From Cloacimonetes bacterium UBA6081 (GTDB lineage Bacteria > Cloacimonadota > Cloacimonadia > Cloacimonadales > Cloacimonadaceae), in assembly GCA_002428685.1 (NCBI GenBank), contig DIXL01000129.1, forward strand, positions 1-7,993: 7,993 nucleotides of DNA, in the 5' to 3' direction. Below are positions 1 to 4,162 of the stretch, piece by piece. The position numbers and the translations under genes were made by a program. Numbering within the stretch: the first letter of the stretch is position 1; each line of letters opens with the position of its first letter. The notes beneath the pieces were generated by a model. It was not told the DNA's origin. It ran no database searches and saw only the letters and a program-made list of their open reading frames with translations.

Positions 1-32
1 TGACAATTGAAAGTAAACTCTGTATCAGTCAT
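1..32 (-). CDS. start of a divergent gene, product unknown (partial)
   Basis: Reading leftward, an ATG at 32-30 opens a frame that runs to the window edge and encodes MTDTEFTFNC as its first ten residues. Its start is supported by a strong ribosome binding site, GAGGG (complement of 40-44), 7 nt before the ATG. Only ten complete codons are visible, so the product cannot be named. An N-terminus like this with an early cysteine could belong to a small zinc-ribbon protein or to many other families; that is a guess. The gene diverges from the exported-protein gene at 111, leaving 78 bp between the two starts. Confidence 0.5.
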   Translation of the reverse strand, partial: MTDTEFTFNC

Positions 33-110
33 AACATTTCCCTCTTTTTCATTGACGAATATGCTCCTGTTATTTGCTTTGCCTCAAGAGAAAAATTTGA
101 GGTTAGAACA
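33..110. promoter_or_regulatory. divergent intergenic region with SD-masking hairpin
   Basis: This 78-bp gap must hold the signals for the leftward gene starting at 32 and the rightward gene starting at 111. The rightward ribosome binding site is GAGG at 99-102, 8 nt before ATG. CCTCAA (82-87) and TTGAGG (97-102) form a perfect 6-bp inverted repeat around a 9-nt loop, so the binding site itself is one arm of a hairpin. A weak leftward promoter can be drawn from TTGAGG (complement of 82-87) and CATATT (complement of 58-63) with an 18-bp spacer. For the rightward gene the best match is TTGAAA (7-12) and CATAAC (30-35) with a 17-bp spacer. Promoter consensus in this lineage is not known to me, so both promoter calls are weak. 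Confidence 0.35.
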
Positions 111-575
111 ATGAGGAAAGTATTTATTATCATGGCTTTAATGGCTTTATCGGCAGGGCTTTTTGCCAAAGCCGGATTGTTGGGAATCTGGTATGGTCAA
201 AGCTCTAATGCCGTAACAAAACAACTTTTGAAACAAGGATTTTGCAGTGTGGACGAAAAGCCACAATCCCGCACCTTTGTTACAGATAAAGCCACAGATA
301 TCATGAAAGTGGAAGTGTTCATGTCGCCCAAACAGAAACTAACCGGCTGGAAAGTGTATTTTAAACCCGCTTTAGCAGAGGATAAATTTTACAGCATCCT
401 GAATGAGTGCATCAAATTGCATGGCAAGGAATACAAAATGAATGCCTCAGCCAATATCATCGGCTGGAATTTGGATGATAGCAAAAACTTTCTGCTCGGT
501 TTTGATGACGACCAGGCTTTACAGTTTGGTTCATATATGGACAGCCGCTTTCCAGACACCATGCAGTTAAATTAG
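111..575 (+). CDS. small exported protein of unknown function
   Basis: A 154-residue protein that I do not recognise. The first 21 residues form a classic Sec signal peptide: MRK, a hydrophobic core (VFIIMALMALSAGLF), then AKA, which satisfies the -3/-1 rule for signal peptidase I. There is no lipobox cysteine, so a soluble periplasmic or secreted mature protein of about 133 residues is expected. No further transmembrane segment is seen. The mature start (GIWYGQSSNAVTKQLLKQGF) resembles the 'WG.S...V...L...GF' pattern found at the start of various small periplasmic proteins, but this is only a resemblance. Two cysteines (about residues 45 and 99) could pair. The start is fixed by GAGG 8 nt upstream and by the signal peptide. 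The gene converges on uvrB, with the two stop codons only 4 bp apart, and its binding site lies in a small hairpin. Confidence 0.8.
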   Translation: MRKVFIIMALMALSAGLFAKAGLLGIWYGQSSNAVTKQLLKQGFCSVDEKPQSRTFVTDKATDIMKVEVFMSPKQKLTGWKVYFKPALAEDKFYSILNECIKLHGKEYKMNASANIIGWNLDDSKNFLLGFDDDQALQFGSYMDSRFPDTMQLN

Positions 576-579
576 AGCT

Positions 580-2586
580 TTAGTGTCCCTCTTTTAGCTC
601 CCAAATTCGGTCGCGGAGTTCTGCTGCCCGCTCGAAATCCAGATTGGTGGCAGCTTTATTCATTTCCTTGGTAAGTAGCTGGACAATCTTATCCTTGCTA
701 TCCAAATCCAGATATTCCATAAACTCTTGTTTGGAAGGCTTTTCGTTCTTCTTTTCCGCTGTGCCCATGCTATCGTAACCCTCGGCTATGGAGGTGGATT
801 GCATAATCTGTTCGATTGTCTTTAAGATGGTTTGAGGCGTAATGCCGTGGGCTTCATTATATTCCATCTGTTTGCGTCTGCGTCGGTTAGTAACCTCCAG
901 GGTTTTGGAGATGGCATCGGTGATTTCATCTGCATAGAAGATAACCTTGCCATCCACATTACGCGCAGCCCTTCCCGAAATTTGAATCAGCGATCTGGCA
1001 GAGCGCAAAAATCCTGTTTTATCGGCATCCAAAATGGCAACCAACGATACTTCCGGCAAATCCAAACCCTCGCGCAGCAGGTTCACGCCAACAATTACGT
1101 CAAACTCTCCCAAACGCATGTCCCTGATAATTTTAGCCCGCTCAATTGTATCAATGTCACTATGCAGGTAATTTGCTTTTACGCCTGCATTAACCAGGAA
1201 AGTGGTAAGGTCTTCGCTCATCCGCTTTGTAAGGGTCATCACCAGACATTTATGGCCTTTGGCGGTGCGCTGCTTGATCTGAGCGATGAGATTGTCCACT
1301 TGATGCTTTATGGGCTGAATCTCTATTTCGGGATCAAGCAGACCGGTGGGACGGATAACTTGCTCCACAATTTCACCTTGCGTAAGGCTAAGCTCATAAT
1401 CTGCCGGAGTTGCACTTACAAAAACCACATTGTGCATGTAGCACTCAAATTCCTCAAAGCGCAAGGGACGGTTGTCAAACGCGGAGGGCAGCCTAAAACC
1501 ATATTCCACCAGGTTTTTCTTGCGGGTATAATCGCCTCCGAACATACCGTGCACCTGTGGAATTGAAACATGTGATTCATCAATTATAAACAAAAAATCG
1601 TCGGGAAAGTAATCCAGAAGACAGCTTGGAGGTTCTCCCTGTTTTGCTCCGGTCAAATGACGTGTGTAGTTCTCTATACCACTACAAAAGCCCAGTTCCC
1701 GCAGCATTTCCAAATCAAACATGGTGCGCTGCTTCAATCTGTCCGCTTCCACATAACGCTGATTGGCCAAATACCAGGCCACACGTTCATTCATCTCTTT
1801 TTCAATTCCCGACAAAGCTCCACGCAATTTATCTTCGCTCATGATGAAATGAATCGCCGGGTAAACCGGATAACTTTCTACAACCCCAAGGCTTTGATAG
1901 GAAATGGGATGCAGCTTTTCCAGCTTGAAGATTTCGTCGCCAAAAAATTCCACTCGCAAGCAGTGCTCCAAATAAGCAGGATAAATATCTACAATATCAC
2001 CACGAACCCTGAATGCTCCACGCTCAAAAGCGATGTCATTCCGGCTGTAATGCGCTTGTACAAGCTTTAGGATCAGCTCTTCCCTATCCAGCTTCATGCC
2101 AGTTTCCAAACGGATAAGAGCTTCACGGTATTCTTCCGGAACGCCCAAACCATAAATACACGACACAGAGGAAACAATAATAACGTCCCGGCGTTCCATC
2201 AGACTCATCGTAGCGCGCAGACGCAGTTTCTCGATCTGTTCATTGATGGAGCTATCCTTCTCGATATAGATGTCCTTGCCGGGGATGTAGGCTTCGGGTT
2301 GATAGTAATCGTAATAACTGATGAAGTATTCCACGGCGTTTTCGGGAAAAAGCTGTTTCAGCTCACCGTAAAGCTGTGCTGCCAGGGTTTTATTGTGTGA
2401 AAGCACCAAGGTAGGGCGGTTCAGTTTTTCTATAACGTTGGCCATGGTAAAGGTTTTTCCGCTTCCTGTAACGCCAAGCAGCACCTGATGCTGTTTTCCG
2501 TTTGCTATCCCTGCACACAGTTCTGCAATTGCCTGGGGCTGATCTCCGGAGGGTTGATACTCGCTTACTAACTTAAAATCTGACAC
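580..2586 (-). CDS. uvrB: UvrABC excision nuclease subunit B
   Basis: UvrB is the DNA-dependent helicase-like ATPase of nucleotide excision repair. It receives damaged DNA from UvrA, verifies the lesion by inserting its beta-hairpin between the strands, and recruits UvrC for incision. The 668-residue protein is full length for the family. Visible motifs in order: Walker A GVTGSGKT (38-45); the damage-probing hairpin with tyrosines YYDYYQPEAY (91-100); YIPGKDIYIEKDSSIN just after it; Walker B DESH (336-339); motif III SAT (391-393); GVNLLREGLDLPEVS (500-514) and DADKTGFLRS (520-529); motif VI QISGRAARN (535-543); and a C-terminal UVR coiled-coil domain (about 632-667, NLDFERAAELRDRIWELKE) that contacts UvrC. 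The start is GTG, supported by GAGG 7 nt upstream and by the conserved N-terminus. It is divergent from the ndk unit. No clear SOS operator was seen. Confidence 0.98.
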   Translation of the reverse strand: MSDFKLVSEYQPSGDQPQAIAELCAGIANGKQHQVLLGVTGSGKTFTMANVIEKLNRPTLVLSHNKTLAAQLYGELKQLFPENAVEYFISYYDYYQPEAYIPGKDIYIEKDSSINEQIEKLRLRATMSLMERRDVIIVSSVSCIYGLGVPEEYREALIRLETGMKLDREELILKLVQAHYSRNDIAFERGAFRVRGDIVDIYPAYLEHCLRVEFFGDEIFKLEKLHPISYQSLGVVESYPVYPAIHFIMSEDKLRGALSGIEKEMNERVAWYLANQRYVEADRLKQRTMFDLEMLRELGFCSGIENYTRHLTGAKQGEPPSCLLDYFPDDFLFIIDESHVSIPQVHGMFGGDYTRKKNLVEYGFRLPSAFDNRPLRFEEFECYMHNVVFVSATPADYELSLTQGEIVEQVIRPTGLLDPEIEIQPIKHQVDNLIAQIKQRTAKGHKCLVMTLTKRMSEDLTTFLVNAGVKANYLHSDIDTIERAKIIRDMRLGEFDVIVGVNLLREGLDLPEVSLVAILDADKTGFLRSARSLIQISGRAARNVDGKVIFYADEITDAISKTLEVTNRRRRKQMEYNEAHGITPQTILKTIEQIMQSTSIAEGYDSMGTAEKKNEKPSKQEFMEYLDLDSKDKIVQLLTKEMNKAATNLDFERAAELRDRIWELKEGH

Positions 2587-2593
2587 TTGTGAA

Positions 2594-2597
2594 CCTC
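2594..2597 (-). promoter_or_regulatory. ribosome binding site for uvrB GTG start
   Basis: On the minus strand GAGG (complement of 2594-2597) stands 7 nt before the GTG at 2586-2584. No ATG nearby could replace it without losing the conserved N-terminus, so GTG is the real start. Confidence 0.75.
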
Positions 2598-2711
2598 GTT
2601 AAAGCTATTGTGCATGGGCTGGCTAAAAACTTCTTGACAGGACAGGGCAGCCATGCATCCATGCAAACAATGAAAGGAAACGCCTTCTTTTTGTCGAGAA
2701 TTATTTATATT

Positions 2712-2716
2712 GGGAG
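2712..2716 (+). promoter_or_regulatory. ribosome binding site that fixes the 2724 start
   Basis: GGGAG lies 7 nt before ATG 2724. The in-frame upstream candidates (2589, and ATG at 2661 and 2670) have no comparable purine-rich site, so the shorter 107-residue product is preferred over a 152-residue one. Confidence 0.75.
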
Positions 2717-2723
2717 ATATAAG

Positions 2724-3047
2724 ATGCTTAGTCACGAAGACTTACAGGTAAATTTCGAGAACCTGCTGAAGCTGGGATACGCAGTGATGGATATCAGATA
2801 CAAAGATTACGATGTATGTGGAGATACCCAAAAGCTGGTTATTGCCAGAGTGGATTCCGATCGGGACGACTTTTATCAAGACATGCTGAAACTATATACC
2901 GGAGTGGAATTTAAGCCCAGTGAACTCTTTGAAATCTGGACGGATATCCTGAAGCACAAGATTAAAATGAGCATGGTGCTAAACCGTGATATCGCCATAA
3001 AAGTGGCTGCACTGGATTATATCGAAACGGTTTATTCTGCCAGATGA
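2724..3047 (+). CDS. conserved-looking small protein of unknown function upstream of ndk
   Basis: A 107-residue soluble protein, acidic at its start (MLSHEDLQVNFENLLKLGY), with no signal peptide or membrane segment. I do not recognise a named domain. Visible traits are an alternating charged/hydrophobic pattern suggesting a mixed alpha/beta fold, a central KLVIARVDSDRDDFYQDMLKLY, and a helical second half (FEIWTDILKHKIKMSMVLNRD, IKVAALDYIETV). It could be a small regulatory or partner protein. The start at 2724 is chosen for its GGGAG site. The stop TGA overlaps the ATG of the following nucleoside diphosphate kinase gene (ATGA, 3044-3047), so the two are very likely cotranscribed and translationally coupled. 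This points to matched production, and perhaps a shared job, but no function is claimed. Confidence 0.82.
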   Translation: MLSHEDLQVNFENLLKLGYAVMDIRYKDYDVCGDTQKLVIARVDSDRDDFYQDMLKLYTGVEFKPSELFEIWTDILKHKIKMSMVLNRDIAIKVAALDYIETVYSAR

Positions 3048-3499
3048 TCCAGCAATCCCTGTTGCTTATAAAGCCCAATGCAGTCCGTCATGGACACATT
3101 GGGCATATTATTTCGCTAATCGAGAAAGGTGGCTATCATCTTGTATCCCTAAAGCTTTTCCGCTTTGACACAGACCTGGCTACCCAGTTTTATGCAGAGC
3201 ATGTTGGTAAGAGCTTTTTTGCCAAACTGGTGGATTTCATGTTGTCCGACGACACTGTGGCCATTGTAGTGGAAAAAGAAAACGCTATTCAAGACCTGAG
3301 AGATTTGATTGGAGCTGTGGAACCTGAAAAACGTAAGCCCGGAACCATCAGATTTCTGTTTGGCGAGGGAGTTACGGAAAACGGAGTGCATGCTTCGGAC
3401 TCTGAGGATAGTGCTAAACGGGAGATAGGGGTAATTTTTTATACACAGAGAAACGACAATGAAAACGATGTTTTCGCCACTGACAATGAAAATACTTAG
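3044..3499 (+). CDS. ndk: nucleoside diphosphate kinase
   Basis: NDK transfers the gamma-phosphate from a nucleoside triphosphate (usually ATP) to nucleoside diphosphates through a phosphohistidine intermediate, balancing cytoplasmic NTP and dNTP pools. The 151-residue protein matches the family from end to end: LLLIKPNAV with K10, FYAEHVGKSFF with Y50, the LRDL arginine R86, PGTIR with R103, N113, and the catalytic loop NGVHASDS with H116, followed by REI with E127. Two oddities: the usual G-x-T-x-P loop reads GAVEP, so V92 replaces the nucleotide-binding threonine, and TIR is followed by FLF rather than GDF or ADY. The tail after residue 135 (RNDNENDVFATDNENT) is about ten residues longer than usual and contains an in-frame 27-bp repeat. 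The ATGA overlap with the upstream gene and lack of a good ribosome binding site suggest coupled translation. It ends beside a transposase scar. Confidence 0.95.
   Translation: MIQQSLLLIKPNAVRHGHIGHIISLIEKGGYHLVSLKLFRFDTDLATQFYAEHVGKSFFAKLVDFMLSDDTVAIVVEKENAIQDLRDLIGAVEPEKRKPGTIRFLFGEGVTENGVHASDSEDSAKREIGVIFYTQRNDNENDVFATDNENT
3455..3492 (+). repeat. in-frame direct repeat at the end of ndk
   Basis: GACAATGAAAA occurs at 3455-3465 and again at 3482-3492, a 27-bp (nine-codon) period that writes DNEN twice in the NDK tail. Between the copies GAAAAC (3461-3466) and GTTTTC (3470-3475) form a 6-bp stem with a 3-nt loop. There is no T-run after it, so it is not a convincing terminator. Confidence 0.6.
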
Positions 3500-3521
3500 C
3501 AAGTTTGCAGGGTTCAAAATA

Positions 3522-3556
3522 GGGTCTCCAACTAGTAAATATAAAGAAGGAGACCC
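3522..3556 (+). promoter_or_regulatory. hairpin masking the transposase ribosome binding site
   Basis: GGGTCTCC (3522-3529) and GGAGACCC (3549-3556) are a perfect 8-bp inverted repeat separated by 19 nt. The right arm contains most of the ribosome binding site AAGGAG (3547-3552) of the IS110-type reading frame starting at 3560. A transcript entering from ndk would fold and hide the site, whereas one starting inside the loop would not. This arrangement is known for transposase genes of other IS families (for example IS10 and IS50), where it limits expression from outside promoters. The role here is inferred. Confidence 0.5.
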
Positions 3557-3559
3557 ATC

Positions 3560-3664
3560 ATGAACGAGTACAATTCTATCTACAAGCCCAAGGCTGTCAA
3601 CAAAAACTGTGCAGGAATTGATGTTCACAAGGAGCTTGTGTGTGTTACAACCCTGTGTGAGTGA
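3560..3664 (+). pseudogene. IS110-family transposase, N-terminal remnant
   Basis: The frame from ATG 3560 (behind AAGGAG) gives 34 residues ending at TGA 3662-3664. Its NCAGIDVHKELVCVT stretch matches the N-terminus of IS110/IS1111 transposases, whose GIDVHK aspartate is the first acidic residue of the DEDD catalytic site. A complete protein would have roughly 300-400 residues; everything after about residue 34, including the other acidic residues and the C-terminal domain, is missing. The sequence runs straight into a different transposase, so this is a deletion or rearrangement scar rather than a simple nonsense mutation. No activity is expected. IS110 elements make little or no terminal inverted repeat, so the left boundary is uncertain but must lie after the end of ndk, within about 60 bp of the ATG. 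Confidence 0.78.
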
Positions 3665-3665
3665 T

Positions 3666-3914
3666 GTATTAGCTTATTCAATCTTGAAAAGCATTGTATA
3701 TAAGCTGAATCAAAGCAATTACCATGCCAGCTGGGCCACTATCAAGAAACGAGTAAAGACTCACATGAGGGCAACCATGATCTTCAACGATTCGAAGGGT
3801 TTCAGGATTCACATCAGGCAAACAGGGCTCCCGGAAGCAAAAGCCGCCCAAATCTACACTTTGCTGAACGTAAAAGTGTGCAAAAATCAAGTCATTTCCA
3901 AACACAGAGTTTAG
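3666..3914 (+). pseudogene. IS1634/IS4-like DDE transposase, C-terminal remnant
   Basis: About 82 residues in another frame, from VLAYSILKSIVYKL to the stop at 3912-3914. The pattern LAY..L...+.+L, then SWATIKKR, a beta-rich piece (THMRATMIFNDSKGFRIHIRQT), then P...A.IY.LL.V, is the one I associate with the C-terminal tail of IS1634-type DDE transposases, where LAYHLLHTIR...SWATIR...R.HVRK..+.E...+IY.AL is common. The catalytic core is absent. The continuous open frame can be extended back to 3609, but those codons are an out-of-frame reading of the IS110 piece, so the resulting 101-residue protein is a chimaera and not a gene. Family assignment is from memory of the motif pattern; the call of transposase tail is firmer than the exact family. 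Confidence 0.6.
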
Positions 3915-3935
3915 TGCCCAAATGAACAACCCCCT

Positions 3936-3970
3936 CTCTATTTTGCAATAACTTAGCCCCTATTTTGCGA
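3936..3970 (+). repeat. short tandem repeat at the right edge of the IS scar
   Basis: CTATTTTGCAA (3938-3948) and CTATTTTGCGA (3960-3970) are copies of one 11-bp unit at a 22-bp period. The second copy also lies in the loop of a 7-bp inverted repeat, TTAGCCC (3953-3959) and GGGCTAA (3976-3982). Repeated subterminal boxes like this are common at insertion sequence ends. Confidence 0.5.
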
Positions 3971-4162
3971 AAGATGGGCTAATGAGTCTTGAACTTCCAA
4001 CTTATTTAAACTCCACTATCAAACCACACTCATTCCACTTATTGGGTTCAACAACCCTTCAAATTGACGATCAAAGTTGCTTTGCTTACATCTTCTATAT
4101 TTGGAAGGCTAACCTATTGAAACTGATAACAATCTACCTGAGCAAACTCTTATGACAGTGGC
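3971..4162. other. gene-free spacer downstream of the beta-helix gene
   Basis: Between the IS scar and the stop of the beta-helix gene I see no open frame with coding character and no RNA gene. The only structure is a weak 5-bp stem, GGGTT (4044-4048) with AACCC (4053-4057), without a T-run in either direction. The region should hold the transcription end of the minus-strand gene pair, but no intrinsic terminator is evident. Confidence 0.5.

Larger units (their letters stand above)
2587..2723. promoter_or_regulatory. divergent intergenic region uvrB / ndk unit
   Basis: This 137-bp gap must carry promoters for uvrB (leftward) and the two-gene ndk unit (rightward). A perfect TTGACA (2634-2639) is a good rightward -35 candidate, but the sequence 17 bp on (ATCCAT, 2657-2662) is a poor -10, so the promoter is not established. 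TGCATGG (2611-2617) and CCATGCA (2651-2657) form a 7-bp inverted repeat that can extend by CTG/CAG past one bulged base. It could be a protein-binding site or a hairpin. The frame of the next gene stays open backward to 2589, but no ribosome binding site supports a start there. Confidence 0.35.
3515..3967. mobile_element. composite remnant of insertion sequences
   Basis: The stretch holds two unrelated transposase fragments joined head to tail and bounded by a perfect 10-bp inverted repeat, CAAAATAGGG (3515-3524) and CCCTATTTTG (3958-3967). A near copy of the right arm (CTCTATTTTG) sits at 3936-3945. One end may represent the terminal repeat of the lost IS1634-like element. No clear target duplication was seen. 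The element lacks a complete transposase and cannot move by itself. Confidence 0.5.

Noticed and set aside
832..1566. A 244-codon open frame antisense to uvrB
   Set aside because: It lies wholly within the strongly conserved uvrB frame, has no ribosome binding site or recognisable motif, and is explained by the codon pattern of the opposite strand.
2588..2602. SOS (LexA/DinR) box near the uvrB start
   Set aside because: AAC-GAG-GTTC on the minus strand resembles GAAC-N4-GTTC but has the wrong spacing and an incomplete left half, and it coincides with the ribosome binding site. No CTG-N10-CAG box of acceptable quality was seen either.
2589..2723. N-terminal extension of the 107-residue protein to 152 residues
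   Set aside because: The frame is open, but the starts at 2589, 2661 and 2670 lack a ribosome binding site, whereas 2724 has GGGAG at ideal spacing. The extra residues would also cover the divergent promoter region.
3609..3914. A continuous 101-codon frame taken as one gene
   Set aside because: Its first ~18 codons are an out-of-frame reading of the IS110 fragment, and the rest is a transposase C-terminal tail. It is a chance fusion, with no suitable ribosome binding site at 3609.
3510..4051. 8-bp direct repeat GGGTTCAA (3510-3517 and 4044-4051) as a target-site duplication
   Set aside because: An 8-bp match within 550 bp can arise by chance, and the right copy lies about 80 bp beyond the inverted-repeat edge, so it does not bracket the element cleanly.
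4044..4057. Terminator downstream of the beta-helix gene
   Set aside because: The stem has only 5 bp and is not followed by a T-run on either strand.
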